From Kuschelorhynchus macadamiae (lineage: Eukaryota > Arthropoda > Insecta > Coleoptera > Curculionidae), in the NCBI GenBank assembly GCA_030620095.1, contig JAUTXW010001615.1, forward strand, positions 2,130,001 to 2,194,000: DNA of 64,000 bases, written 5' to 3'. This document shows, one piece after another, positions 20,120-32,596 of this stretch. Numbering within the stretch: the first letter of the stretch is position 1; each line of letters opens with the position of its first letter. Made by a program: the position numbers and the translations under genes. The notes beneath the pieces were generated by a model that worked only from the letters and a program-made list of their open reading frames with translations, did no database searches and had not been told where the DNA came from.

Positions 20120-22807
20120 TCAATATATTTTGGGGTTTTTAATATTCTATTGCTAAATTATATTTATTACAGTAAAAGGTAACTTTTTTGAAACCAAACG
20201 TTTGCCACCTTTGCCCCCCCTCCCTAAATATACTGAAGAAAATGTATAGCTTTTCGGTAGTCAGGTAGGATTTTCCCGACTTTGGACCCGTTGCCTAGCT
20301 CATACGGAAAATTTTTCGCAAGTTATATTTTCAGGACCTCTTAAAAATGCAAGAAAGAAGGTAAAATGCGATAGATAACCAGCTAATATAGCAAGTTGTA
20401 AATTGTGTGTGGCAATGTTGCCAGCATGTAACAGCATTATAGCATATACAATCTTCTAACATTTTAATTTAAGTAAAATGTAATTCTCATATTTTTCTTT
20501 AATTTCTATTTACTAGTAACTTAAATTGTAAAGATAAACCGTTTATTAAACGTAACTTATAAATAAAGCATCAATTGCAACATTAATTTTATTGTCACAG
20601 TTCACTTTCAGAGTGGTTCCGAACTAAGAAATTTGGCATCATCGGATTATTGACAAATGTCTACCTATCACTTCTTCGAAATAGGCCTTTTAATTTGCAC
20701 CACATTTGGTTTGTAACCCTTCAGTTTTACTTCATTTGTTTGGTCAAATACCTATTGTTCATTCTGGGAAATAATTAAACTTATTATTCTATAAATATTT
20801 AATATTTGTCACTTTATAATATGATAAACTATATTCAAACTTGTCATGGCATTTGTCACTTCACTTATTTAGGTACATTTTTGCAAAGTGGTAACTTTGA
20901 TTTTTAGTATATAAACATCTGTCAGCAGAAGGGGTGGTTTTTTTTTTCTTCGGCCTAACATCCTTTTGGCAACGAGTGTCGTTTTGTGTCTGCCAACTAA
21001 ATCTGGATTTTTCAGGCCCAAATTAGGGGATCTTAAACGGCATACCTCATAGAAAAGTTTGGTATAGGTTTACCTTTTTGTATTGGAGAGTATTTTGGAG
21101 ATTTGTTGTACCAAACTAATTACTTCTTCGGAAGGATTTTTGACACTGGCCATACTGTCAGGGTGAAGAAGCCACTGTATTGAATTTGATTCCAACTTTT
21201 GCAGTTAATATTTGTCTCTTTTCTGGAACCCTCAACTTCAAAAGCAGAGCCTTCTTTCATAGGGTCTAGATAGACAATTTAATTAACTAACATAACCTAG
21301 TTTATTGAAGTATTATAAGACCGTTTCAAGTGCTTATCCTGGTCATTCACCGGTACCTGCTGCTGACGAAGGCAGAACAGATAAGCCTTTAACATATTTT
21401 CATTTTTGCTGTTACGAATAATAATAGAGTACTGTATGTTATAATTCGATCTGTTTTGTAAGAAACAGCTTACGTGATCACGTTGGTTGGTACCTGTGTA
21501 TGAAGATTTCATTAATGCGTTTTTTTTAGTTTTTAATTTACATTTGTAGTTTATCTCTTCGGTCTTAAAGCTTATAGTTCTTAGTGAAACGTTTAATTTT
21601 ATTTTATTATTTTAATTAACTTCATAAATTCTCACATCTTGCACTAACATTTAATTTAGTCATTTATAGGTTTTCATAATCTATATATAGCGGTTTTGGT
21701 TATTGAAAGTTTTTTAATCCCTTCTTAAGATCTTAACGTTATACATATATTTTAAATATAGAAAACTGATTGTAACTGATTGTTGATTGTTACCTATTAA
21801 TATTGTTACCTTTAATAGTTTTGATAAATTCCTTCTGTTGCTTTTGTTTTAAAATATCTTGGTAAACTTGTATTGTGTGATTACACTCTTGTGCCGCAAT
21901 TGTTGCATTTTTTTTTATTAAATGTTTTTGTTTTTACACATTGTTTTGTTTAATTAGTTTTTTTTTTGTTTTATTGGTAAGTGGTAATAATTCAGGAGTG
22001 GAACCTCAAACAACTGAGGCAGTTTGCAGTTCAACTGGTTTGGAGCTGCTGGCGCCCTAAAAGGAACCTCTCTTCCTGAGTGGTCGGTATTTGCCCACTC
22101 ACTGTTACTACCGTTTCTTGTTATTAACCACTACTGATCTTTCATTATTAATTTTTTTTTATTATTAGAAAACAAAACTTAAAATTTAAGAATCCTACTC
22201 TCTGCTATTAAACATAGAAAGAGTGTGGCAACCTTCCAAATAGTTGTTGTGGCATCGTTGTAGCAACGTCGTTATATCTAAATAGGAAGAGCGCTATTAA
22301 GTATGCAAGAATGAAACAATGTACAGAACAATTTTCAGAAACATAATTCATTCAAGGACATAGCTTTCAGTGTTGCCAATACAATACAGAATTCTATAAC
22401 TTTAATACAAGAAGTATGATATTATGTTATTCACACTGATATTTATAATAATAAATTACAGGTTCTTTGCCGATGTCCGACAGGTTATAAAATATCTCTA
22501 TTACTTTTGCTAATGTTGTATAAGATAATACTTTATGTTGCTTCAGTCAAGTGAGAAAATTTTTTTATTTTTAAGTGTTGAAATAAAACTTGGGTAAAAC
22601 CTTCACACCTTCAAAAATTTAACCCAATTATATTTTTTATTAAAAAAAAACTTATTTTTACTAAAAACCATTAACTCGAAACAATGCCTGTAAGCTCACG
22701 ATGTCTTAGGGAAACTTTAAGAAACTTTGTTTATTTTTTATTCTGATGTTTTCAATAAATTATTGTCCTAGGAACTTTTCTCGCGGTTCAGTTTCGGTAT
22801 CTGAGAT
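20120..22807. other. Unassigned intron sequence
   Basis: About 2.7 kb without a recognised gene, TE end pair or splice-bounded open frame. Short open frames exist, but none resembles a protein family I know. The G+C-richer stretch at about 21990-22110 is the least AT-rich part; I see no frame in it. Confidence 0.3.
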
Positions 22808-23061
22808 CAGTGGCAGCTCCTGGATTTAAGAACGAGTAAAGCGCAGCGCTAGGTGCACAGCGCAGCAGACCAAAATGTCTATTTTTTTAACCTTTTTATG
22901 ATGTTAATTTAATAGCTTTGGAGCGTTTTTTAATACTTAGGGACGGTGGCGGCTCGCGGGTCAAAAAGTAAGTGAAGTGCAAATGAAGCAAGAAAATATC
23001 GCATTTTTTTTTTCAGAATTTTATTAGATGTGGAAGGGGTAGAATATTTTTTACGACTTAC

Positions 23062-23870
23062 CTAAATTTTGTATACTAAATCAATTCTCCTATACTTCAT
23101 AGCAGCAAATTTATTTATAACATCCTCATAAAATGGATGAGTTGCCCTAATCTCCTCCAGAAATTCCTTTTGAATTGAAATATTGCCAAGAGAAGTAAGT
23201 CTTTCTTGAGATATTGTATTTCTTAAATAAGTTTTTACACATTTGAAGCAAGAAAAACTTCTTTCCACTGAAGCACTTGTCGACGGTATTGTCAAAATAC
23301 ATATACAACAATTTATATGCTTCGGTAAAAATATATTTATTTTTATTAATTTTTTTCACTTGCTTTTGCAGCGATATATTCCAATTAATCTCATCGGCAA
23401 AACTAGGACCAATCTCATTTTTAAGTCGTTGACTTTTTGAAAATATTTCTCCATATAACTGTAACAAATTTTCAGACGGGCCAGTCGGAGAATTTAAACT
23501 ATATTCAGAAAATTTAGCAGAACCTCCAAACATGAAAATGTAAGTTTTTCACAGTTTTGAAATCTTAGTGTCATTTCCATTAAAATATGATCCAATATTT
23601 CATAAAAAAGGGTTCTATATTTAGCCCTAATTTCAAACTCACGTTTGTAATGATTTATTTCTGTAATAGAATTTGCTTTATCAAACATGGTATTAAAAAA
23701 ATGTTCATTTCTTTTTTTACAGAGCGCCTCACGACAGCGTTTTATATTGGATGCCAGAAACGTGAATTTAAAATCGTTCATTTAAACTAAAAGTCCTTTC
23801 GCAAGGCGGATTGATTTTTCTTCAGATTTGTCACATTTATTTGTAATAAATTCAAAGACCTCTTTTAATT
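23062..23870 (-). pseudogene. hAT transposase C-terminal part (copy X)
   Basis: The minus-strand end carries TIPSTSASVERSFSCFKCVK and ISQERLTSLGNISIQ, the hAT C-terminal dimerisation region as found in ZMYM1/DUF4371-type proteins. Upstream pieces (23533-23147, 23781-23494) are in other frames, for example REFEIRAKYRTLFYEILDHI. The N-terminal and much of the catalytic part are missing. Copy Y (28311-29979) holds more of the gene. Confidence 0.75.
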
Positions 23871-24389
23871 TATTCCTGTCTTGAACAATCACGTTTACTA
23901 ACTCTGAATTTGTAGTTGTAACAACACCATAAATAAATATAACACAAAACAGTCAAGTTAACTGCAAAGGATCTCACCGGTTGCAGCGAAATCCGCGAAA
24001 ATAAAAGTAAACAACCACCGCAAACTGAACGACACGTGGGTGCAGTGTACTGCGCCTGCAATTCACCGAGAGCGTTGTATGGCGCTGGGCTCGACGTCAT
24101 CAGTAGTGAGAGTATGGGAGTTGTCAGTCCCCCCCCACCACTACTCCTGACCTTGAGATTAAGCCCCGCCCACCTGTTTGACGTCATTCGACCTTGAGAT
24201 TAAGCTATGCCTCCTGACCAATGAGATTAAGCTCCGCCCCATGATCATGAGATTAAGTCCCGCCCCCATGACCTTGGAGAGTTAAGCTCCGCCCCATGAC
24301 CAATGAGATTAAGTTCCGCCCCATGACCATGATATTAAGCCCCGCCCCACGACCTTGGAGATTTTTACCACGTTTTCATATTTGTCCTT

Positions 24390-24507
24390 GAAGTGACGTC
24401 ATATGACCTTGAGCGCACGTGTTTACATCAGTTGGCGTTGGGGTGAGACGTTTTCATGTTTGTCCTTGAAGTGACGTCATATGACCTTGAGCGCACGTGT
24501 TTACATC
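24390..24507 (+). repeat. 78-bp tandem repeat with CRE, nuclear-receptor and E-box motifs
   Basis: Two units 78 bp apart. Each has TGACGTCA (24394, 24472), then TGACCTTGA (24404, 24482), then CACGTG (24416, 24494). TGACCTTGA is the complement of TCAAGGTCA, the extended half-site bound by FTZ-F1/NR5A- and ERR-type receptors. The same combination recurs in the right arm near 25825-25860. Binding in vivo is inference. Confidence 0.6.
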
Positions 24508-24799
24508 ATCTCAATTGTTTGGCCTTGGGGGTGTGTGACGACAGATGGCCTCGAGTGTTAACTATTAAAACCAAATGATGTTTAAATAAACAACATTTAG
24601 AATTATTTATTTAATTTGGTATTAATTACAATTTTTAAATTTGTGTGTTTAAAATTAAATGGACCAAGCAATAGCAGATCAATATTTAAATTTGAGTGTT
24701 TAGAATAAACAAAGGGGGTATGTGACGTCATTTGCAGTAGATAGGTATCTTTTTTAAAAGGCGCGTTGATTAATATGGTGTATTGGATTTAAGCTTACG

Positions 24800-25101
24800 A
24801 TGGACGGCCAATATGACATGCAGGGATTGGGTGTTTGGGTTAACGTGGGAAAAAGGTTAAATTATTCCCAAAAACCAGAATTGGCAAAGCTTTTCATGCA
24901 ACATTGTACGACAAAACGGATGACAAAACATTCCAAAGTTTTTTACCAAAGCGTGTTGTCGAAACCATTTCTGAAGACGTTATCGAAATTATAAATAAGT
25001 CGAGTGGGATATATACTTTAACTTATTTGGGGCAGAGCTTGCGAGTAATCTCAGGCACTAATATTAGCAGGTCAATATTTAAATTTCGGTGTTTAGAATA
25101 A
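24800..25101 (+). other. Open-frame remnant within the foldback, unrecognised
   Basis: Two overlapping frames can be read in sequence: MDGQYDMQGLGVWVNVGKRL, then after a one-step frameshift near 24880 TLYDKTDDKTFQSFLPKRVV and ISEDVIEIINKSSG. The composition is protein-like. Only the last part has a counterpart in the right arm of the foldback. It may be captured coding DNA or the remnant of the element's own gene. I do not recognise it. Confidence 0.3.
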
Positions 25102-26955
25102 GCAAAATTTAGAGATATTTACTTATTTGGTATTATTTTCATCTTTTAGTTTTGGTGCTTAATAGAATAAACAAAATTTAGAAATATTTACTTAATTTGG
25201 TATTAATTTCGTCTTTTAATTTGGGTGCTTAATTGGGTGTTTGGGTTAATTAACAATTTGATAATTATTTTACAAATCAGAATACACAGACATTTTAATA
25301 ATTATGTTTGAAAGATGTGTGACAGCAATAGTACCATCACACCAAGGGAAGACCTTGATTCTCACACTATGTGTTTTAAGTAAATATTTCTAAATTTTGT
25401 TTATTCTATTGAGCACCAAAACTAAAAGATGAAAATAATACCAAATAAGTAAATATCTCTAAATTTTGCTTATTCTAAACACCCAAATTTAAATATTGAT
25501 CTGCTAGTATTAGTGCCTGAGATTACTCGCAAGCTCTGCCCCAAATAAGTTAAAGTATACATCCTACTCGACTTATTTATAATTATCTACTGCAAATGAC
25601 GTCACATACCCCCTTTGTTTATTCTAAACACTCAAATTTAAATATTGATCTGCTATTGCTTGGTACATTTAATTTTAAACACACAAATTTAAAAATTGTA
25701 ATTAATACCAAATTAAATAAATATTTCTAAATGTTGTTTATTTAAATATCATTTGGTTTTAATAGTTAACACTCGAGGCCATCTGTCGTCACACACCCCC
25801 AAGGCCAAACAATAGAGATGATGTAAACACGTGCGCTCAAGGTCATATGACGTCACTTCAAGGACAAATATGAAAACGTGGTAAAATATCCAAGGTCGTG
25901 GGGCGGAGCTTAATCTCATGGTCATGGGGCGGAGCTTAAGTCTCCAAGGTCATGGGGGCGAGACTTAATTTCATGATCATGGGGCGGAGCTTAATCTCAA
26001 GGTCGAATGGCGTCACACATGTGGGCGGGGCTTAATCTCAAGGTCAGGAGTAGTGATGAGGGGGGACTGACAACTCCCATACTCTCACTACTGTCATCGG
26101 ATACGCTTTGTCATGGCAACATAGTAGGGAAATCGTAAACTAAACATAGCACATCCACCAATGTCAAAGCGGTTTGCGCCACTGTTATAGTTGTTATAAT
26201 AAAGTGCGATTGAAAGTTTTAAAAAGACATTCCGCCAACGCAACGGGCAAGTAAAATATTTATTCTAGATGTACAGTATATTTTTTACCAATTAGGTGAA
26301 TAAATGAATGAAAAACTAAAATTTTAAGAGATATGTAATAAATATAGTTAGATGTTTGCTTGTTTATTTTTCCTGGTGAAATAGCATTTCACCTACTTCA
26401 CCTGAATAGCCGCCACTGCTTAAGGGAAATAATATATATTTATAAGAAATGACGTAAACAAATTTAAGCGCGAAAGCCGTGCGGGGGGAGTCTGAGGCGG
26501 AATTTGTTAACCGCTGATTCTGATTCCTCAGCGGGGTCACTCTTATGAAAAGGTATTCAGCGCGCTACGTTTTTAAGTCATTATTATTTTTTGAGTACAA
26601 ACGGACTGATTTCGATAGAAAATAATGGTATAATTAAGTAAATAATGTGAATTTATATAAAACATACTATATTTTTATAATAAAAATGTAGATTATAAAA
26701 TGCTTAATATTTTAAAAATATTTTTATTTTTAAGTATATTGATTGGAAACTGTAGGTGAACCCGCGTCCCCTGGCGAGCTGCCACTGTCTAAGATACTTT
26801 TTAAGCTACAAGATACACTTCTTTTAAAAAGTATCTAAGATACTAGTTGTTAGTGTTGTTTATAAAAGGAGTGTTTGTTAATAACAGAACCCATAACAGT
26901 ATATTAAAGTGAATTGTTGTGCCAAATTTTAATAAGCTATTTATTTGTAATTTAG

Positions 26956-27287
26956 AAAAAGAGGACGGTAATTTTGACCAAGTAGAACGAAGCAGTATAA
27001 TTCCTATTAAGCAGGAGAATGTTAATGTGAGTAAGCCAACCGTTAACAATGAAGCAAATACCGAAGAAACCGTAGATAAACCAGAAAAAATCATAGATAT
27101 TAATGCACCTGAATCCTTTTATGAACTTGAGCCCAAATATGAAAATAATGTAACAGTCATGCAAGTTAGTTTGCCACCCGGCGGACAGCAAGGTGAATCA
27201 GTTTTAGGTAGCAGAAATGTCGGCACACGATGCGTACCAGTTGCTGGTCGGCTATTGCCAGTATCGAACGAAAGAGCTAATTCTCAG
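26956..27287 (+). CDS. Host gene exon C
   Basis: Acceptor TTATTTGTAATTTAG ends at 26955; the preferred donor TCTCAG|GTATTAAC follows 27287. The 332 bp hold two bases plus 110 codons. It therefore enters in phase 1, matching exon B, and leaves in phase 0, matching exon D at 42860. The peptide is acidic and Pro/Asn-rich: DKPEKIIDINAPESFYELEP, then VSLPPGGQQGE, then TRCVPVAGRLLP. The single CVP echoes the CVP motifs of exon D. Phase-1 donors also exist inside (AAG|GTGAAT near 27191, TTAG|GTAGCA near 27208). The frame stays open to 27327. It sits between two hAT copies and is not part of either. No known domain. Confidence 0.55.
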
Positions 27288-28188
27288 GTATTAACTTTTA
27301 CGAACTTACCTTATAAAGTAAGTTTATAATTAGGCTTTTTTAAAATATCAGCTTTAGAGAAGAATTTTCTAGCTTAATCCACGAAGAATTGATAATTTTT
27401 TATGGCTTTCACCTCACGGTTGTTTAGTTACCTCGATTTGAAATTTATTTAGTGCAAAAGTGAAAAAATGTGAATGGTATATTGTTTCGTTGATGTAATG
27501 TAAATATTTTATCGGCGATAAAGAAACTTTCGTTAAAAAGAACGTTTCGCCCAAATTTTTATTTTGATCATACTCTTTCTGCAAAAGAGATAAATAAACG
27601 ATTTTTACAGTTTCTTATTGTTATTGTATTGTATTTCTTATTGAAATACCGCTTCCAGATGCACTATTACCATCATTTGTTCATGGACGCCACATTTTCT
27701 TTAAACTCGATAACACAATAACACAGCTCTGACTTTGGAAAAATAACAGATATTTTACTAAATGCAGAGTTTGACAAACACACAAATACTTTAATATAAA
27801 AAATATTTTATGTTAGTATTTGTAGTTGAAAATTTTCCAATATCCAGACCGGTACTAAGTGGCCAATATCTATATTGTAAAAAAGTAAAAATACATTATA
27901 ATCCTTTGAAGATTTTAAAAACATCCTCTTTGAGGTTTCACCTACATAACAAGAAGGAGGCCTTTATCAAATTATTTTTCTTTTATCAATGTTTTCAGAG
28001 ATATAGTGATCCATCAGTCAGCGAGTCGTTTTAAGTGAAAAGTATCACCTCTATATTATTTTATTTCATACTGTCCAGTAAATCTATTTACCCTGTACTG
28101 ATTTGTGACCGGTAAATAGAACATTACAGTATCTGATACCGTAATGTGTTGCCTAGCAACACTACCATCTTTTGTTATTACCAAGAAA
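27288..28188. other. Intron sequence, nothing recognised
   Basis: AT-rich DNA between exon C and hAT copy Y. A short inverted pair near 28078-28140 (TAAATCTATTTAC and GTAAATAG, TACAGTATCTGATACCGTA) is the only structure noticed. Confidence 0.3.
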
Positions 28189-30809
28189 CAGTGGCTGCTC
28201 GCGAGTGAAAAAGTAAGTGAAATGCAAATGAAGCAAGAAAATATCGCAATAATTTTTTTCCAGAATTTTTTTTATATGTGGAAGGGGTAGAATATTTTTT
28301 TACGACTTACCTACATTTTGTACACTAAATCAATTCTCCTATCCTTCATAGCAGCAAATTTATTTATAACATCCTCATAAAATGGATGAGTTGTCCTAAT
28401 CTCCTCCAGAAATTCCTTTTGAATTGAAATATTGCCTAGAGAAGTAAGTCTTTCTTGAGATATTGTATTTCTTAAATAAGTTTTTACACGTTTGAGGCAA
28501 GAAAAACTTCTTTCGACTGAAGAACTTGTCGACGTTATTGTCAAAATAATATCTTTATTTTCATTAATTTTTTACACTTGCTCTTGCAGAGATATATTCC
28601 AATTACTGTCATTGGCAAAAATAAGACCAAGCTCATTTTTAAGTCTTTGACTTTTTGAAAATATTTCCCCATATATGTGTAACAAATTTTCAAACGGGCC
28701 ATTTAAATTTAATCTTCTTGAAATCTTAGTGTCATTTCCATTAAAATATGGTCCAATATTTCATAAAAAAGGGTTTTATACTTAGCCCTAATTTTTTCAG
28801 GTGAAAGCTTACCAAGCTCACGTTTGTAATGATTTATTTCTGTAACAGAATTTGCTTTATCAAACATGGTATTAAAAAAATGTTCATTTCTTTTTTTACA
28901 GAACGCCTCACGACAGCGTTTTATATTGGATATGCAAAAATGAATGTCAAGCGATTTTTTTTGAAGAACGCAAATAGTATGTCCGTGACTGAGAAAATGT
29001 CATTAAACACTAATGCCAGAAACGTGAATTCAAAATCGTTCATCTCACCTAAAAATCCTTTCGCAAGCCGGATTGAATTTTCGTCAGATTTGTCACAGTT
29101 TGTAAAAATTCAAAGACGTCTTCGTTTAATTTATTCCAGTCTTGAACAATCACATTTACTAACTTCGACTTTGAAGACCAACGAGTTTCTGTAATTGTTG
29201 GTATACGCCTCGTAGATGTAGATGTAAGAGCATACGTTCGTTTGGCTGAGTGATGAAAAAATGAGGGAATACCACTAAGGCTTGCAAAAAAAATTCGACA
29301 TTTAGAAATATTTTTAACCTTTGCCGCATCACAAGGTTAAGACGATGCGCAAGACAATGAACAAATACAGCATGCGGAGCGTTTTATTTTTTTTTGAAGG
29401 CCATTTAGATGGCCAGACATCATACTTGCGCCATCGTAACATTGCCCTATTAATTAATTTATGTTTATAGTCAAATTGGTCCAAAATTTGATCCAATAAA
29501 GAATATATATTCTCTGACATTATAAAAATGACATTATAAAATCCTAAGAATCTCTGGACTACTGAATCTTCTGAATTAACGTATCTTAAAATTATGGAGC
29601 ACTGGGAGGTTTGCATAATATCAGTGGTGTCATCCACTTGCACAGAAAATTATTCGATTATTTCATTTTGAATAGTTTTCGAGTCACCAGTAAAAACATT
29701 TTTAATTTTTTAGTGATGATCTTTTAGTTCTTGGGAACCTCTCGATATTAATAAATCTAAAAGCTTTTTAAAATTCCCCCTATTTATTGACTCGCTGTTC
29801 TCATCATGGCCGCGAAAGACTAACTCTTGTTTTGCAAGGTACAAAGCTGCGTCAATTACCAAGCATATAAATAGTCTATTTAATCGAACGTTTTCGTTAA
29901 AATGTATTTTATATAGTTTAGCATTTTCTTTTAAAGTGTCAGCTATAGTGCTTTGATTTTTTACAAATGTTTTTAGCAATAATTCGCATTTTATTTGCTC
30001 CGTCGAGTCTTAATGTTTATGTAAAGACCTTCATATATTTAACATACCTGCAAATCCTTCCTTATTCCACACTGAATATTTATTGTAAACTAGTAAACAA
30101 GGCCAGCAAAACAATTTTTGTAATATTTGACTACTACATAACCATTTGTACGCCGAAAACCAGGATGCCGATTAAAACTCTGATCTTGTTCCTTCCATCG
30201 ATTAAATGGAGTTTCCAACTAAATGCAATTCACATCCGTGATCGGATTCATCAATAATGTAAATTAATAAACCCGACACCAAATAAAGTTGTAACAACGC
30301 CATAAATAAATATAACACAAAACAGTCAAGCAAGCTGCAAAGGAACTAACCGGTTGCAGTGAAATCCCCGAAAATAAAAGTAAACAACCACCCCAAACTG
30401 AACGACTCATGGGTGTAGTGTACTGCGTTAGCAATTCACCGCCAGTTTTGTATGGCACTGGTTAACATTATTCTTCCATGCGCACGACGTCATCGCGTAC
30501 GCATTGTTATGGCAACGTAGTAGAAAAATCGTAAATTAAACATAGCACCTCCAGCAAAGTCGAAGCGGTTTGCGTCACTGTTATAGTTGTTATAATAAAG
30601 TTCAATTGAAAGTTTTAAAAAGTATGCCGCCAACGGTCAAGTAAAATATTTATTCGAGATGTACAGTTTATTTTTTGCCAATTAGGTGAATAAATCAATG
30701 CGAAAACTTAAATTTTAAAAGATATATAATAAATATAGTTAGATGTTTGCTTGTCTATTTTTCCTGGTGAATTAGCACTTCATCTACTTCACCTGAATAG
30801 CCGCCACTG
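28189..30809 (-). mobile_element. hAT element with DUF4371-type transposase, copy Y
   Basis: Ends CAGTGGCTGCTCGCG (28189) and, as complement, CAGTGGCGGCTAT (30809). Putative 8-bp duplications CCAAGAAA and CTAAGAAG agree at six positions. Collinear with copy X but without the foldback. It retains the middle of the transposase gene that X has lost. Confidence 0.75.
28311..29979 (-). pseudogene. hAT transposase (DUF4371/ZMYM1-like), copy Y
   Basis: Minus-strand segments in order are as follows. IHFNENVRLNRLFICLVIDA and FRGHDENSESINRGNFKKLL (29979-29710) form the DUF4371 start. VDDTTDIMQTSQCSIILRYV with RFLGFYNV (29643-29530) is part of the RNase H-like core. TITSTSSSVERSFSCLKRVK and ISQERLTSLGNISIQ (28544-28311) form the C-terminal hAT dimerisation domain. 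The pieces are in different frames, with stops between, so it is inactive. Such transposases cut and paste hAT DNA and give 8-bp target duplications. Confidence 0.8.
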
Positions 30810-30817
30810 CTAAGAAG

Positions 30818-32190
30818 CAAATATTTTAATGAGTTTGACTTTGACATTTTCTAATTTAAAATTATAAGAAATAATCCATTTAAACACACATGTTTAACAA
30901 TTATTTACTGCATCAAAAGTTTATTTTTTAAATAACTATAAAAATAATTATTTATTGACAGTACTTTTAAATGCTCTTAAAATTCTTTCTTTAAAGCTGA
31001 ATATGTTTCATATAATATTGTTGTGAATTTAGCCCTAGTTATAGGTTTGTTAAGTTGTAGGTGAATTTATTTATTATTTGTTATTTTAATGAGGTAGACT
31101 TACATTAATTTTTATCCAAGTAACGACTATGATAGTGTCAAAAATTTTTCTCGAATCTTCTATTAGGTTTAATTCTTTTCACCCTGTAGTATCTTTAACC
31201 GATGCATGTGCTATTTCGGTACCCAACAAACAGAAAGTTTTTCTGGCAAGATATTTCCTGTATATTTCCAGAAAATTAATTCCTTCTATTTCATTTAACA
31301 CAAAAAAACACGTTTCACATTAGTTTTAGTTTGTGGAATTGTGATTGCCAGCTGTGTTCCTGTGTCTTGAACATCATTAAGGGTCATAGAATACAGTTCT
31401 TCTCGAACTCATAGCAATAACTTTGACCAAGAGACAGTCTTCATCGCGTGTATCCTTGAGAAATAAATTTATTTCTTCTCTTGTTAATACTTTTGACTAT
31501 GTCCGTTTGTACCCAGTGCTACATTCTCTCAAATGTTACGATTTCAGGAACTTAATGATGTTCACAATGTCTTTAACAAGTAACATTGCCTTCTGCGTAG
31601 ATTATTTGGCTCAACGGGAACTGCCATTCATTCTTTTTGACTCTAAAATAAAACTTAATTAATAAATATTGTTCTCAGATTATACTTATTTGATCTAGAA
31701 AATAAGCTAACATTACATCTTCCTGTATGTTTGTCATTTTATATATTTGTTTCCATTGACAGAAGAATCTGTATTCTTTTTCATATCTATATGATGATTT
31801 TTTCGGAATTAATTATCCTGTTGCTTTTGCAGATTTATTTAAAATTTCCTTCTAAATCTCCATAATACAAAAACAATTTTAGGTTACATTTATTTGACAG
31901 TGTAAGCAAAAGACAATCATAATTTGTTATTGAAAACAATTGCTATAACATCGCTAAGGTGATACGATTTTCGGATGGCCAACTAGTGTTTTTAAAATTT
32001 TAATAAAAATAAGAATTTTTATTCATTTTAGAAATGATTTTGGACAGTATGAAATAAAATATTATACGATACACGTCCGTTAGGTGTTATTACAGTATTC
32101 GTTTATATTCCAGACGAGGCGACGCAAAGTGTTTTATAGAATACAGGGTATGCACTGTTATAAGTCCAAAATAAGTACATCTAATTATAA
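30818..32190. other. Intron sequence, nothing recognised
   Basis: No TE ends, protein similarity or convincing splice-bounded open frame was seen. Short open frames at 31129-31323 and 31423-31662 look random. Confidence 0.3.
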
Positions 32191-32194
32191 ATTA

Positions 32195-32430
32195 GGGAAC
32201 AGTAGAGCAGGTTCGTAGATTTAGGAGAAGGGGGCGTTAGTGAAACACTAGAACATCTAATTCACGACGTTTCGTGGATTTATTCTCGCTTCTTCAAGTG
32301 TTGATAAACCGTTTTCCACTTTTTTGGCCTGTATAACACTTGCTATCTTAAAGTGAGAATAAATCAGTGAAACGTAATAAATTGAATATTTTAGTATTTC
32401 ATTAAATCTACAAACCTGTTCGAACTACTG
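32195..32430. repeat. Inverted repeat resembling two head-to-head Penelope pseudo-LTR ends
   Basis: Left arm CAGTAGAGCAGGTTCGTAGA (about 32201) pairs with the complement of GTTTGAACTACTG-like sequence near 32430. Inner parts CGTTTCGTGGATTTATTCTC and GAGAATAAATCAGTGAAACG also match. On the minus strand the left arm reads TGAAGAAGC ... CACGAAACGTCGTG, the motif pair often seen in Penelope termini. Confidence 0.45.
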
Positions 32431-32596
32431 TTTTAAATTTAAACCAAAATTCTTATGAAATAGTTTTTTTATTTAATAATAATTTATGTTATAAATATTA
32501 GTATTTACAACCTATAGATAAAAAAAAAAAAGATTGCAATACTGTATTAAATCTTCGAAACGTGTGCTATTTAACATGTCTACTAATTTCATTATG

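Larger units (their letters stand above)
24101..26093. mobile_element. Foldback element inside hAT copy X (nest level 3)
   Basis: Ends CAGTAGTGAGAGTATGGGAG (24101) and its exact complement (to 26093) are flanked by a 4-bp duplication, TCAT. The homologous position in hAT copy Y (about 30485-30501, GACGTCATCGCG) is the unfilled site with one TCAT. The inverted arms are about 700-1080 bp; the right arm lacks the part matching about 24745-24985. The outer arms hold short tandem repeats around GACCTTGAGATTAAGC with G+C-rich spacers. The superfamily is not clear to me. A 4-bp target duplication with CA ends would fit Chapaev-like elements among others. Confidence 0.85.
22944..26418 (-). mobile_element. 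hAT element with DUF4371-type transposase, copy X (nest level 2)
   Basis: Ends CGGTGGCGGCTCG (22944) and, as complement, CAGTGGCGGCTAT (26418). The possible 8-bp target duplications CTTAGGGA and CTTAAGGG match at six positions. Homologous to 28189-30809, but the middle of the transposase gene is deleted and a foldback element sits at 24101-26093. Confidence 0.75.
22808..26787. mobile_element. Outer hAT-type element, non-autonomous (nest level 1)
   Basis: The ends CAGTGGCAGCTC (22808) and its complement GAGCTGCCACTG (26776-26787) are hAT-like. They are flanked by an 8-bp target duplication, TCTGAGAT (22800-22807) and TCTAAGAT (26788-26795), with seven of eight bases equal. About 500 bp belong to this element itself (22808-22943 and about 26427-26787). 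They contain no coding sequence. The rest is a second hAT element inserted in it. Confidence 0.75.

Noticed and set aside
20120..22807. Additional host exon between exons B and C
   Set aside because: Searched by eye for phase-1 open frames with AG/GT borders and Cys motifs; none was convincing.
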